A stretch of 64,000 bases of DNA from an uncultured Prevotellaceae bacterium (GCA_900314985.1 OMXL01000005.1:62001-126000); one strand, 5' to 3'. Positions 24,400-35,090 are shown, counted from the stretch's first letter. The notes: generated by a model not told the origin, from the letters alone. Translations and numbers: made by a program.

Positions 24400-27300
24400 T
24401 CAAAATATCCAAAGCCACTGATGGCACTGAGGAACTGGTCGATATAGTCCCAAGAGGTGGCTGACCAGTGGAAGCCAAGGCGATACAGCACCTGCATGGT
24501 ATAGAGATTCTGTCGAGCCACATCGGCCGACTTCTGTCCACCCGTCATATTCTGATAGGCCAGCATACTGGATAGCTGCTTAGCTTTCTGCGGGTCTTCC
24601 TCAGCCTGTTTGAGGGCAGCGGAGAACTCAGCGAGTTCCACGAAGCGTACGCCATCGCCCACACACTTCAGTTCACTGAGCACATCACCCAATAGTACAG
24701 CGTGGTTGTTATAGGGATGGAACACCGTACACTCCTGAGGTGTGGTAGCCAACAGTACAATCGCATTGGCAACCTCATTGATGGGCGAGAACTCCACCTG
24801 ACTGTCGCGCATCTCATATGGACAACAGCCTAACATGTTATAGACCTTGATGCGACCCATAAACGAGTTCGTCGAGAAGTTTGCCTGGAACTCGCCGTCA
24901 GTGCTGCGGGCAGAGAGGTTACCCACACGCATAATCTTAGCATTCAGACCATGAAGAGCAACAGCATCCAAGATTAGACGCTCGCCTATAAACTTTGAAT
25001 AGACGTATTTATTGCCCAGGAACTGACCCATAAAGAGGCGCTGTTCGCTGAAGATGTCGTTCTTGATATCCCCAGCCCACAAGCCACGTGTACTGGCGGT
25101 AGAAACCTGAATCAGACGGGCACCCGTCTGGAGGCAGAATTCTACACAACGCTTAACACCACCGATATTCACGTCTTCTATCTCCGTACCTTCAGCAAAG
25201 TGCTTAACGACGGCAGCACAGTTGAAGACCGTGGTGATGTCGGTGACAGCATCACCGACCACAGAACACAGATTCTGCGTAACATCGCCAAGAACAATGT
25301 GGATGCGCTTGCCAAACAGTTCCTTATAGGCATTGGCAAAGTAATAATAGAGTAAGGAGCGCAGACGACCCTCTGCCGCCTCCTGCGTCTTACCACGAAC
25401 CAGACAATAAATATTCCGTGCATCGCTGTCTATGAGCTCACGCAAGATATGTATGCCCAAATAGCCAGTAGCTCCCGTCAACAATACATTGTCCAACGGC
25501 TGACGTTCACCAGCACGGAAGTTGGCCAGGGTATTCTGCTGTAACAGGTTGTCGATGGCGGTATAGTCGAAATCTGTAATTTCACGCTCGGAATTAGCAG
25601 GACCTGCATCTCCAGTGATGAAAGCAGCCAGTTTGCGAGGTGTAGGATTGGCGAAGACATCACCATACGACACCTTCAGTCCTGCCTTGTCGGTCTCTAT
25701 GATAACACGAGTCACGACAAGCGACGTACCACCGAGTTCAAAGAAGCTATCGGTAGCACTAACACGCTCCATACCCAAAATCTTGGCAAAGATGTCAGCA
25801 ATCATCTGCTCTGTCTCGTTGGCTGGTGCCTCATAGGCTCCTCCAGCAGCCAGCTCAGGTTCGGGCAGCGACTTCACATCCGTCTTACCGTTCGGTGTCA
25901 GCGGCATCTTCTCCAGTTGCAGATAGGCCGTCGGCACCATATACTTGGTAAGTGTCTTGCCCAGTTCTTCCTTCAACTGTGGAATATCTACCTGGTGGTC
26001 AGCAGTAAAGTAGGCACAGAGATGCTCCGTACCCTTTATCTTACCTATCTTAACCACCACGTTCTTCATACCTTCCACAGCAGCCAGGGCAGCTTCCACC
26101 TCACCCAGTTCAATACGCAGTCCACGCAACTTAATCTGGTTGTCGGTACGACCCAGCGTTACCACATCGCCTTCCTCTGTCCAACGGGCATAGTCGCCCG
26201 ACTTATATACACGGATGCCCTTGTATTCTATGAAGCGCTCGGCAGTCATCTCCGGCAGGTCGTTATAGCCAGAAGCCACACCCAGTCCACCGATATACAA
26301 TTCACCCACCACACCCTGCGGCAGTTCGTTGCCGTCTTTATCGACGATGAACTCAGTGACGTTGAGCAACGGGCGACCGATACTGATTTGGTTAGTATGC
26401 GTCAACTCCTTGGCATTCGACGAGACGGTGATCTCGGTAGGTCCATAGGTATTAAAGATATGTGCTTCAGGAGCAGCAGCGCGCAACTTATCCAACAAGC
26501 CGTCGGCATATTTCTCACCGCCACACATCAGCAGCTTACAACCAGCGATAGCCTCTTGGAAGGCAGGCAGTTCCATATACTGAAGCATGCGCGAAGGAGT
26601 CGCATTGAAGGCATCTGCCTTGGTTTCCTTGAACAGTTCTGCCAAGAGTATCGGATTGGTGGTCTGTTCCTCACTGGCCAACACCAGCGTCAATCCATTG
26701 AAGAGTGCCGCACCAATCTCCTTCAGCGACATATCGAATGATACCGTTGTCACGGAGAGTAGCGTATGAGCCTCTGTAGCCAATGCATGGATATGACTGT
26801 TGGCAGGATGATCCGTCAGGTAGTTGGCAATGCTCTCATGGCGTAGCATCACACCCTTCGGTTTACCAGTAGAGCCAGAGGTATAGATAAGGTATGCCAA
26901 ATCCTGAGGCGTGATATCCAATTGAGAATTGAGAATTGAAAATTGAGAATCAAGCAGTTCCTCCACATCGATGGCATTCTCAAAGTCCTGCAGATGGTCG
27001 GCTGTGGTAATAATATAAGCAGCATGGCTATCCGTCAGAATATGCTGGATACGCTCTGTAGGATAATCAGGGTCGCATGGTATATAGGCGCATCCCGCCT
27101 TGGTAACACCATACATAGAGATAATCACTCTCGACGTACGGGGTAACAACAGTGCCACCTTGCTGCGAGGTTTCACACCACGAGCCAGCAGACTGTTGGC
27201 CATTCGGTTGGCAGCAGTATTCAATTCTTGGTAGGTCAGTTTTGCATCACAGGCAATCAGTGCCATGCGGTCAGGCTGCTCTTGTGCAAAACGCTCCACA

Positions 27301-30300
27301 CCATCAAAATAATAATGGTAGCGAGGCTCTGCAAGTGCCACCGTATGGAACTGCTGTAGCTGTGCAGCACGCTGCTGGTCGATAAGCTCTATCCGTTTAA
27401 CGGGTTGTTGAGCAGCAGCCATCATCTGTTCCGTAGCGATCACTATGCTGCGAGCCATTCCCTCCATCAAGCCCTGACTATAGAGAGCATCATTATAGTA
27501 GAGCACCACACAGGGTGTGCCCTTTTGCATCTCGATATGGATGGCCAGCTTGAATTTAGCTGTATTCTGTCCTAAGCCCTCTAAGCCTTTGAGACCAGGC
27601 ATATCCAGCTTTCCGATAACGCCCAACTGGTATTCATAGACTATCTGTGGCGCAAAACCATAGTCGGCAGCAATACGAGCAAACGGGTATTTCTCATGTT
27701 CTATCACACCACTGAATACCTGTGCACTCTCACGAATAAACTCTGCAACCGTCTGGTCAGCGATAGCGATACCCAATGGCAACATATTGACGAACATACC
27801 GAAGGTGTCGGCAGTACGCACATCGCTACGCCCATTACTGATAGTCGACAAGTAGCAACGATGATCGCCTGTATAGCGTGCCACGGTATAGAAGGTAGCT
27901 GCCAGCATCAGGGCAGCAGGCGTTATTCCTTCCTGACGGGCATAGCTGCTGACTGCATCCATATTGAAAGGCGAGCTGGCCGTCTGCATCACTCCTTCGG
28001 CCTCCTTGCCCTTCAGGTCGGCAGTCAGTTCACTGGCACTCTCGAAGTCAGCCAACATCGCAGCATAATATTGGCGATTCGCTTCAAAGTCTTCCGAAGC
28101 CTCAAAGCGTTTCTCATCAGCCACAAAGTCGAAATAGGTATAGCGCTCCTTCTCCACAGGTGCTCCTTCGAGAGCAGCGCCCAGCTGTTGGAAGAAGATG
28201 TCTGTAGATGCTCCGTCGAAGGCCAGATGGTGGAAGTCGGTAAGCAGGCAGACAGCCTCTGGTGTGCTGATGATAGCAAAACGACAGAGCGGTCCTGTAG
28301 CCAGATGGAACGGACGAACGAAGTCGCGCTTATAGTTTGTAAGCTCTTCTTCTGTCATCGACAGCTGTTCTACAACGGTCTCACTATCCTCATTGCGTAC
28401 CTGCATCACATCGGTCTCTGTCATATCAAAATGCGTATGCAGAATGGGATGTGCATTGACAACGGCCTTAACGGCTGTGGCCAGCTTCTCCACATCGGTA
28501 TTCTTCTCGAAGCGCAGCATCGTAGGAATGTTATAGGCTACGCTGGCAGGATTCTTCATACATTCGTAATAGACACCCGTCTGTGGGAAGGAGAGTGGAG
28601 AAGAGCCTCCCCCAACCCCTCCCAAGGAGGGGAGCTGAGTATCCCTGACAATATTCTCTCCAGAAGTAGTTTCCATCCACTGTTGCAGAATCTGGTTCTC
28701 CAGTGTTTCGATAGAGGCACCACTGAGCACCGTCTTCGACTGTATCTCCACACCAAACCGCTTATAGATTTGTGTAACCAGTTTGATGCTGAGTATAGAG
28801 GTGAGTCCTAAATGTACCAGTGGTGTCGTCACACTAAGGCTATCAACGCCAATTACTTTGGCAGCAATGCTCTGCAACTCCTGTTCCAGCACGTTCAACG
28901 GGCGATTGCTATCGTCCTCCGCAGCAGCACTCACTTCTGGTTTGGGCAATGCTCGCTTGTCCACCTTCTGATTCTGATTCAGTGGAATACGCTCTATCTG
29001 CATCGTAACAGCCGGCACCATATAAGGCGGCTTCTGGTCCATGATGAAGGCGTTGAGTGCCTGCACATCTATGGTTTGTTCACTCACGATATAGGCTGCA
29101 ATGAACTTGCCGCCTCCTTCATTTTCGAAGGCCTGTACGGTAACGTCTTTGATATTGGGATATTCTCGTATCACGCTCTCCACCTCTTTCAGTTCGACGC
29201 GGAAGCCACGAATCTTCACCTGCCCATCGCGACGCCCCACAAATTCCAGATTGCCATCGGGCAGGTAGCGTACGATGTCGCCCGTTCGGTAGCAGCGTCC
29301 CCACGGGCTCTCTATAAAGGCTTCGGCTGTCTTCTCCGGACGATTCAGATAGCCGCGACCTACCTGTGGACCGCTCACCCACAATTCTCCCAATGCGCCA
29401 ATCGGCTGTCGCTCGCCCTGCATGTCAACAACATACAGATGCATATTCTCCACAGCCTTGCCAATCGGAATATTCTGTATCTTCTCCTTCACAGCAAATG
29501 TTGTCACATAGCAGATACTCTCCGATGGACCATAGCCGTTGAGTAGCAGATAGCGAGGAGGTGTAACATCCACCAGCTTCTCGCCACCAGTGATAAACGC
29601 TTTCAGCGAGTGGTTGTCGATGTCATTCACAAACTGGCGAGCCACCTGGGTAGTCATAAAGGTATGGGTAATGCCATTCTGCTCGAAATACTCGTTAAGA
29701 CGCAGCAGGTCTAGGCGCAACTCTTCAGGAATGATATAGATGGTTGCGCCCGCTACCAGCGTAGCCCACAGCTCCTGCAGACAGGCATCGAAGCCATAGC
29801 TGGCATACGCACCCACACGGCTGTCGGAGTCGATGTGTAGCGTATGGCAATGCATATGGCAGAAAGCCACCATATTTCTATGCTCCAGCTGGCATCCTTT
29901 GGGCACACCCGTAGAGCCACTGGTATAGATTAAGGTAAAGAGATCTTCTGGCTTTAATTCGACATTTCGAGGTTTCGAAGTATCGACGTTTCGAGGCTCT
30001 CTCGTTAAAGCATCCAGGTTATCAATGGTCAAAAGTAGCTTAGAGCCGGCATCCTCCATCATGAACTTCTGACGCTCCTCAGGATAGGTGGGGTCAATAG
30101 GCTGATAGGCACAGCCTGCCTTGAGAACGCCCAATGAGGCTATCACCATCCATTCACTGCGAGGAATCAGGATTGACACCACATCTTCTCGTCCCAAGCC
30201 CTTGGAGACCAGATAGCTGGCCAGACGCTCAGACATGTCATCAACCTGACGATAGGTGAATTGACGATCTTCAAAAACTACCGCCATCTTGTCAGAATGG

Positions 30301-33300
30301 AGGGCAGCCTGCTGACGGAACAGAGAAACGATGGTCTGCGAGTTATCATAAGGCACATCGGTCTGGTTAAAGCTGTCGAGCACGCTCAGCTGTTCCTGAT
30401 TCGTCAGCTTAATCTCTGCCAGGCGTTCCACGGTCAGCATAGAGCGCAGCACATTGGCATAGCACTGCATCAGGTTACTGATAAAGGCGTCAGAATACTG
30501 GTTCTTCTGATATTCTATATGCATCAGCGGACCCTCTGCCGTCGTGTATATCTCCACACTCATGGCGCTGCCCGTAGCATTCTTCTCCAAGGCCACAACC
30601 TCATAAGGCTTTCCGCAGACAGTGCCCAGCGTCAGGTAGTCGCCCTGATAGGCAAAGAGCACGTCGCTATTGATGCCTGTAGCGGCAGCCAGCTCGGCAA
30701 AGGAATAGATATCGTTGTTCATGGCTCCCAACAACTGTTGTTTCATTGTCTGCAGGAAGTCACTGATACGTGTCTCAGCCGTCCACTGGCAATAGACGGG
30801 CAGTGTTTTCACCATCATGTCGATGGTACGAATGGTTCTTATGCTGTTGCGACCATTATAGATGGTAGCAAAGAGTGCTTCTGGCTGGTTGGCATAGGCA
30901 CCCAGCACTTTACCGAAGGCAGCAATAGCCAAGATATTGGCCGTTATGCCCTGACGACGACAGAAGGCATCTACTGCTTGTTGACTAATACCCAATGTCA
31001 GGTTTTGCGATGCAAAACTTAATGGAGAGTTGAGAGTTGAGAATGGAGAATTGACGTCGGGTATAGGCTTGCTGTCCACTTCCAGTCCGCCAAAGGTTTC
31101 TTCATACCATGCCTTGGCCTCTATATAGGTGTCTGTCTGGCGTAGTGTAGCCTCTTCTTGAGCCACATGGTAGCCCGTAAACTTCTCAGGAGCAATGGTC
31201 TCACCCTGATAGGCTTTGTCGACATCGGCCATAAAGATTCGCATAGAGGTTCCATCATATATGATATGGTGGAAGTCTGTAAACAGATACAGGCTGCTCT
31301 CTGTGCGGATAAGGCGGATGCGGAATAGTTGGTCTTTATGCAGGTCGAAGGGTTGTATCAGCTGGGGCTTCAGTGCCTCCAGTTCTGCCTCGCTCATCTG
31401 CTCAACAGCTTGCTGATAAGGAGCATCCGAAGGCTTCATCACTGGATTTCCATCGGCATCCTCTTCTATCTGTGTTTTGATAAAGCTATGAGCCTCAACA
31501 GCCTGTTCTATGGCATGAGCCAGCTGTTGCTCGTCGATAGACGCGTCGAGTGCCAACAGAATGGGATTGTTATAGGCAGCCTCTCCTTGGCGCGCCATAC
31601 TCTCCGCATAGATTCCCATCTGAGTTTGCGAGAGAGGAACAGGGAAATTGAGAATTGACAATTGGGAATTGAGAATTGTTTCGGCGCAGAGCTCAGCGAT
31701 ATGGCGAGGCGTCTTGCCCTTGTATATCATCTTCGAGTTCAGGTTGAGGTCCTCGCAGACTTGTTGCAGGCGCATCACCTTGATGCTGTCTCCACCCAAC
31801 ATAAAGAAGTCATCATCTATGCCCACCTGTTCCATGCCAAAGATGCTGGCAAAGGCCTCGCACAGTGTCTGCTCCACCTCATTGGTGGGTGCCACATAGT
31901 TGCTTTGTAGTTCTGAGGTATCGGGAGGCAACAGTGCCTTGCGGTTCACCTTACCATTAGGCAAATAGGAGAACTCGTCCACTTTAACGATATGTAGCGG
32001 AACCATATAGGGTGGCAGCTGACTGGCCAATGTGTCGTGTACTTGCTGGGCATCGATAGCAGCACCTTCATCCACTGTGAAATAGCCACAAAGGAACTGG
32101 CTGCCCGTCTTGCCGTCGAAGCCCTTGACGATAGCCTGAGCGACGCCATCAATACGTTTCATGGCATTCTCCACCTCGCCAGGTTCCACGCGCTGACCGT
32201 TAATCTTTACCATCCAGTCCTTGCGGTTCACATATACCATATTGCCATCGGGCAACTGGCGCATGATATCGTTGGTGTGCAGCCATCCGTCCTGATAGAG
32301 CTGAGCAGTGCGCTCAGGGTCTTTATAATAGCCCTTGCAGAAGTGTCCCTTCACGACCAGTTCACCCTCTTCGCCGTCAGCTACTGGTTTGCCATCATCG
32401 CCCAGCAGCATCCATTCTGTTGGAGAGTCTGGCGCAGGGCGACCCACAGGTGTCGACTCGTAAGGCTGATCCACCTTATAAACGAATACCGAGCCCATCG
32501 TCTCCGTCATACCATAGTTATTGAGCAGGGTATAACCATCACGAGAACACTGGTTGACCACCTTCTCACTACCCGTATATACCACTTTCAGCGATGCAGA
32601 ACGGTTATGAAAATTAGCCAGCACAGCAGGACTGATAAAGGTATGGGTAATGCCGTACTTCTCGATATAGTCTTCCAACTTCTTCACATCAAAACGAACG
32701 TCTCCAGTATAAAAATGCAACTGTCCCCCACCCTTGAGCACGGGGAAGTTTGACATTCCTGCCACGAAGTAGAACGGTGCCGAGGTGCCCCATACCATAT
32801 CGGTGTGTTCCTCGTCCAACCCCTTGTGGGCATGGTAGTAGAGGCTGTCGAAAGTATGCAGAATACCTTTCGGCTCACCAGTAGAGCCGCTGGTGTATAT
32901 CAGCAGCGCATTATCTTCGAGAGGTGAGGGGTGAGGGGTGAGAGGTGAGATTTCCTCAGACTGAGCAAGCTCGTTGAACAGCTGTTCGTTGATAATCAGT
33001 GGCGCCTCACAGTGCTCTCTGATATATTCCACGCGGCCTTCAGGGAAGGTGTCGCCCATCGGCACTATCGCATGTCCAGCCATCCACACACCCATTTCTG
33101 CAGCAATATACTCCATGGAAGTGGGCAACATGATGGGGATAAAGGAGTGCTCAGGCAGTTGTCGCTCCACCAGTCCACCGGCAATGCGGCGTGTCAGCTG
33201 TCCTAACTCTTGGTAGGTAGTTACTCGTCCATTCTTATCAACAACAGCTGGCAGTTCGGCAAAGCGTTCAAAGGCTGACCACAGTGGTTCAAGATACTCG

Positions 33301-33311
33301 TTCGTTTTCAT
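24393..33311 (-). CDS. trimodular NRPS with terminal thioester reductase, 2972 aa
   Basis: Domains in order are A1 (1-475), T1 (carrier Ser509), C1 (about 545-960, HHIIYDG near 680), A2 (about 990-1460), T2 (Ser1505), C2 (about 1555-1980, HHLAFDG near 1690), A3 (about 2010-2470), T3 (Ser2530) and reductase R (about 2600-2972). R has NAD(P) motif LLTGATGYLGIHIL and catalytic Tyr in YVYSKFIGE. There is no epimerase or thioesterase. A1 lacks the Asp that binds the alpha-amino group (APFYFVAG replaces FDxS), so it may load a non-amino acid. A2 and A3 keep it (FDAC, FDMS). The R domain should release a peptide aldehyde or alcohol. T2 has LGLTSI instead of GGxS but keeps the Ser. Six repeat inserts lie in linkers. 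No Sfp-type transferase is nearby. Confidence 0.93.
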   Translation of the reverse strand: MKTNEYLEPLWSAFERFAELPAVVDKNGRVTTYQELGQLTRRIAGGLVERQLPEHSFIPIMLPTSMEYIAAEMGVWMAGHAIVPMGDTFPEGRVEYIREHCEAPLIINEQLFNELAQSEEISPLTPHPSPLEDNALLIYTSGSTGEPKGILHTFDSLYYHAHKGLDEEHTDMVWGTSAPFYFVAGMSNFPVLKGGGQLHFYTGDVRFDVKKLEDYIEKYGITHTFISPAVLANFHNRSASLKVVYTGSEKVVNQCSRDGYTLLNNYGMTETMGSVFVYKVDQPYESTPVGRPAPDSPTEWMLLGDDGKPVADGEEGELVVKGHFCKGYYKDPERTAQLYQDGWLHTNDIMRQLPDGNMVYVNRKDWMVKINGQRVEPGEVENAMKRIDGVAQAIVKGFDGKTGSQFLCGYFTVDEGAAIDAQQVHDTLASQLPPYMVPLHIVKVDEFSYLPNGKVNRKALLPPDTSELQSNYVAPTNEVEQTLCEAFASIFGMEQVGIDDDFFMLGGDSIKVMRLQQVCEDLNLNSKMIYKGKTPRHIAELCAETILNSQLSILNFPVPLSQTQMGIYAESMARQGEAAYNNPILLALDASIDEQQLAHAIEQAVEAHSFIKTQIEEDADGNPVMKPSDAPYQQAVEQMSEAELEALKPQLIQPFDLHKDQLFRIRLIRTESSLYLFTDFHHIIYDGTSMRIFMADVDKAYQGETIAPEKFTGYHVAQEEATLRQTDTYIEAKAWYEETFGGLEVDSKPIPDVNSPFSTLNSPLSFASQNLTLGISQQAVDAFCRRQGITANILAIAAFGKVLGAYANQPEALFATIYNGRNSIRTIRTIDMMVKTLPVYCQWTAETRISDFLQTMKQQLLGAMNNDIYSFAELAAATGINSDVLFAYQGDYLTLGTVCGKPYEVVALEKNATGSAMSVEIYTTAEGPLMHIEYQKNQYSDAFISNLMQCYANVLRSMLTVERLAEIKLTNQEQLSVLDSFNQTDVPYDNSQTIVSLFRQQAALHSDKMAVVFEDRQFTYRQVDDMSERLASYLVSKGLGREDVVSILIPRSEWMVIASLGVLKAGCAYQPIDPTYPEERQKFMMEDAGSKLLLTIDNLDALTREPRNVDTSKPRNVELKPEDLFTLIYTSGSTGVPKGCQLEHRNMVAFCHMHCHTLHIDSDSRVGAYASYGFDACLQELWATLVAGATIYIIPEELRLDLLRLNEYFEQNGITHTFMTTQVARQFVNDIDNHSLKAFITGGEKLVDVTPPRYLLLNGYGPSESICYVTTFAVKEKIQNIPIGKAVENMHLYVVDMQGERQPIGALGELWVSGPQVGRGYLNRPEKTAEAFIESPWGRCYRTGDIVRYLPDGNLEFVGRRDGQVKIRGFRVELKEVESVIREYPNIKDVTVQAFENEGGGKFIAAYIVSEQTIDVQALNAFIMDQKPPYMVPAVTMQIERIPLNQNQKVDKRALPKPEVSAAAEDDSNRPLNVLEQELQSIAAKVIGVDSLSVTTPLVHLGLTSILSIKLVTQIYKRFGVEIQSKTVLSGASIETLENQILQQWMETTSGENIVRDTQLPSLGGVGGGSSPLSFPQTGVYYECMKNPASVAYNIPTMLRFEKNTDVEKLATAVKAVVNAHPILHTHFDMTETDVMQVRNEDSETVVEQLSMTEEELTNYKRDFVRPFHLATGPLCRFAIISTPEAVCLLTDFHHLAFDGASTDIFFQQLGAALEGAPVEKERYTYFDFVADEKRFEASEDFEANRQYYAAMLADFESASELTADLKGKEAEGVMQTASSPFNMDAVSSYARQEGITPAALMLAATFYTVARYTGDHRCYLSTISNGRSDVRTADTFGMFVNMLPLGIAIADQTVAEFIRESAQVFSGVIEHEKYPFARIAADYGFAPQIVYEYQLGVIGKLDMPGLKGLEGLGQNTAKFKLAIHIEMQKGTPCVVLYYNDALYSQGLMEGMARSIVIATEQMMAAAQQPVKRIELIDQQRAAQLQQFHTVALAEPRYHYYFDGVERFAQEQPDRMALIACDAKLTYQELNTAANRMANSLLARGVKPRSKVALLLPRTSRVIISMYGVTKAGCAYIPCDPDYPTERIQHILTDSHAAYIITTADHLQDFENAIDVEELLDSQFSILNSQLDITPQDLAYLIYTSGSTGKPKGVMLRHESIANYLTDHPANSHIHALATEAHTLLSVTTVSFDMSLKEIGAALFNGLTLVLASEEQTTNPILLAELFKETKADAFNATPSRMLQYMELPAFQEAIAGCKLLMCGGEKYADGLLDKLRAAAPEAHIFNTYGPTEITVSSNAKELTHTNQISIGRPLLNVTEFIVDKDGNELPQGVVGELYIGGLGVASGYNDLPEMTAERFIEYKGIRVYKSGDYARWTEEGDVVTLGRTDNQIKLRGLRIELGEVEAALAAVEGMKNVVVKIGKIKGTEHLCAYFTADHQVDIPQLKEELGKTLTKYMVPTAYLQLEKMPLTPNGKTDVKSLPEPELAAGGAYEAPANETEQMIADIFAKILGMERVSATDSFFELGGTSLVVTRVIIETDKAGLKVSYGDVFANPTPRKLAAFITGDAGPANSEREITDFDYTAIDNLLQQNTLANFRAGERQPLDNVLLTGATGYLGIHILRELIDSDARNIYCLVRGKTQEAAEGRLRSLLYYYFANAYKELFGKRIHIVLGDVTQNLCSVVGDAVTDITTVFNCAAVVKHFAEGTEIEDVNIGGVKRCVEFCLQTGARLIQVSTASTRGLWAGDIKNDIFSEQRLFMGQFLGNKYVYSKFIGERLILDAVALHGLNAKIMRVGNLSARSTDGEFQANFSTNSFMGRIKVYNMLGCCPYEMRDSQVEFSPINEVANAIVLLATTPQECTVFHPYNNHAVLLGDVLSELKCVGDGVRFVELAEFSAALKQAEEDPQKAKQLSSMLAYQNMTGGQKSADVARQNLYTMQVLYRLGFHWSATSWDYIDQFLSAISGFGYFDN
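26920..26950. repeat. in-frame 7-bp array in NRPS A3
   Basis: Four AATTGAG-type heptamers are translated as DSQFSILNSQL just before the A3 P-loop. Confidence 0.9.
28604..28634. repeat. CT-rich palindromic element, copy 3, in frame in the NRPS
   Basis: CCCCTCCC/GGAGGGG arms are preceded by GCCTCCCCC. It is translated as LPSLGGVGGGSSPL at the T2-C2 linker. Confidence 0.8.
29964..29995. repeat. in-frame 8-bp array (GTTTCGAA type) in NRPS A2
   Basis: Four 8-bp units are translated as REPRNVDTSKPRNVE shortly before the A2 P-loop. Confidence 0.85.
31021..31055. repeat. in-frame 7-bp array in NRPS C1
   Basis: Five heptamers (AATGGAG/AGTTGAG) are translated as NSPFSTLNSPL in the middle of the C1 domain, probably at the linker between its two lobes. 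Confidence 0.88.
31646..31678. repeat. in-frame 7-bp array at the T1-C1 linker of the NRPS
   Basis: Four AATTGAG-type heptamers plus a partial unit are translated as ILNSQLSILNF. Confidence 0.9.
32921..32948. repeat. in-frame 7-bp array (GGGGTGA) in NRPS A1
   Basis: Four heptamers are translated as SPLTPHPSPL just before the A1 P-loop. Confidence 0.9.
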
Positions 33312-33323
33312 TATTGTAGTTGG

Positions 33324-35090
33324 TTATGGGTTACAAGGGAATGTCATATAAACCATGTTCTGGTCGTACATATACTGATAGGTCAGATTATGATTGGTAC
33401 CATTCACCAATCGCAATCCTAAATGTTCTATGCCTTCAGGTGTCTCTTTGAGTATAGGGTTAAAGGGACGTCCGTCGTCTTTCAGCAGCACGCTTACCAT
33501 TTTGTCGAGACAACGGATGTGAACATCCACAAAGTGTTTCTCAGGATGTTTCTCTACAGCGTAGTTGACAATGTTGCTGATGAGTTCGTCACAACAGAGA
33601 CGGACATGGTAGGCCGTAGAACTGTCTACCTCACATGCTTTCAGGAAGTCGGCAATATCCTTCAATACTTGGATGACGTCGTCGTGATTCAAGCGTACGG
33701 AGATATTCATTGCTCGTCCCTCTGTCGTACTGGGAATGAGTGTCACCCAAGCAGTATCTGGCTGTTGGTGGTGCTTGTACCAGGCAACCAACAGCACGAT
33801 CAGTAACAGTACGATGGCAGACATGGGGAAGCCCCACCACAGATTGTCAGGACTGACAAGGGCAAAGATCCAAACAAAGAGTACCATCACCACCAGCTGT
33901 GCAATACTGAATACTACACTCATTGTGCGATAGCCTACAATCTGATAGACCACTCGTAGGTTGGCCACAATAGAATAAGGTATCAGCATCAGCGAGAAGA
34001 CACATAGCGCCGTGTTCAACTGGTCGCCCACATTGATAGCACTACTGCCAAAGAGTTTTCCAAAGGCTTCTGGCATAACCATCACAATCAGCATGAGCAC
34101 TAACAGGACACTACAGATATAGGTCATCACACGACGGAAGAGGATGGCCAGTCCCAGCATGTCGCGCTCACCAGTCAGCAGCCCACCGATTGAGAAGAGG
34201 CTACCGCCAATACCCACCATCACCATCTGGGTAATCAGGAACAGCTGCAGACATACAGACCAGATATACATGCCGTCAGCCCCTTGTGCATGGAGCACAA
34301 TGCTGTTGAATCCATAGATGCACAATCCCAGCAGCAGGCCATTGATGCACATCGGGAAGCCCTCTTTTACAATTGAGAATGGAGAATGGAGAATGGAGAA
34401 TTTCCCTTTGAGGAAAGACCAGTCAAGATGAATAGAGTGATGCGGTCTACGGAAGTGTAGCAGACAGACTGACACCGCTACCAGATAGCTGACAATCGTT
34501 GCCCATGCCGACCCTGCAATCCCCATGTGGAACAGCTTGATAAAAACGATGTCAAACACAAAGTTCAACAGCGTACTCGTCATGACAGCCATGGTGACCA
34601 GACGCGGATTACCATCAGTCTTTACGAAGTTCTGTAGCGTAAAGCCTACCAGCGAGAAGGCCACGCCAAGGATGATGGTCTGCAGGAAACTCAATGTCAA
34701 CGGATAGATACGGCTATCCACAGGACATATCACGCTGGTAATTTGCGGAGCCAGACAGTAGCCTACGACCGACAGCAAGACACCAATGCAGGACGTGGCA
34801 GCCACCGCTGTAGTAAACACACGGTTGGCCGTCAGCAGATCCCGACGTCCCATGGCCTTGGCAGCCACCACAGAGCCTCCCATGCCAAACAGGTATCCGA
34901 TACATGTACACAACGACAATACGGGCATCACCAGATTGACAGCCGACATGGCATCGGGACCTATCAGATGACTCACCACGATGGCATCCGTCGTGGTAGC
35001 AACCTGTTGTGCCAGTGCTGCCAGGATAGACGCGAACATAAAAGACTTCAGCGCCTTAGATACCAGATAGCTATTTCTTTTCTCTGCCAT
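33324..35090 (-). CDS. MATE transporter fused to an RsbW-like HATPase domain
   Basis: Residues 1-440 form a MATE/NorM-type multidrug exporter with about 12 helices. The opening QVATTTDAIVVSHLIGPDAMSAVNLV and internal repeats fit the family. Residues about 455-588 are a HATPase_c_2 domain like RsbW/SpoIIAB anti-sigma kinases: N box CDELISNIVNYA and G1 DDGRPFNP are present. Such kinases phosphorylate a STAS antagonist, and one is encoded 40 bp upstream, with a SpoIIE phosphatase before it. The fusion suggests that transport by the MATE part is gated by partner switching. The NRPS 12 bp downstream suggests its product is the cargo. A 7-bp array (34371-34402) lies in a cytoplasmic loop. Confidence 0.88.
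   Translation of the reverse strand: MAEKRNSYLVSKALKSFMFASILAALAQQVATTTDAIVVSHLIGPDAMSAVNLVMPVLSLCTCIGYLFGMGGSVVAAKAMGRRDLLTANRVFTTAVAATSCIGVLLSVVGYCLAPQITSVICPVDSRIYPLTLSFLQTIILGVAFSLVGFTLQNFVKTDGNPRLVTMAVMTSTLLNFVFDIVFIKLFHMGIAGSAWATIVSYLVAVSVCLLHFRRPHHSIHLDWSFLKGKFSILHSPFSIVKEGFPMCINGLLLGLCIYGFNSIVLHAQGADGMYIWSVCLQLFLITQMVMVGIGGSLFSIGGLLTGERDMLGLAILFRRVMTYICSVLLVLMLIVMVMPEAFGKLFGSSAINVGDQLNTALCVFSLMLIPYSIVANLRVVYQIVGYRTMSVVFSIAQLVVMVLFVWIFALVSPDNLWWGFPMSAIVLLLIVLLVAWYKHHQQPDTAWVTLIPSTTEGRAMNISVRLNHDDVIQVLKDIADFLKACEVDSSTAYHVRLCCDELISNIVNYAVEKHPEKHFVDVHIRCLDKMVSVLLKDDGRPFNPILKETPEGIEHLGLRLVNGTNHNLTYQYMYDQNMVYMTFPCNP
34371..34402. repeat. in-frame 7-bp array (AATGGAG) in the MATE gene
   Basis: Four heptamers plus a partial one are translated as FSILHSPFSIV in a loop of the transporter. 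Confidence 0.9.

Noticed and set aside
25917..31022. Long plus-strand frames (up to 371 codons, for example 27696-28811) opposite the NRPS
   Set aside because: They are antisense to well-conserved NRPS domains, show no recognisable protein features, and have no promoter of their own.
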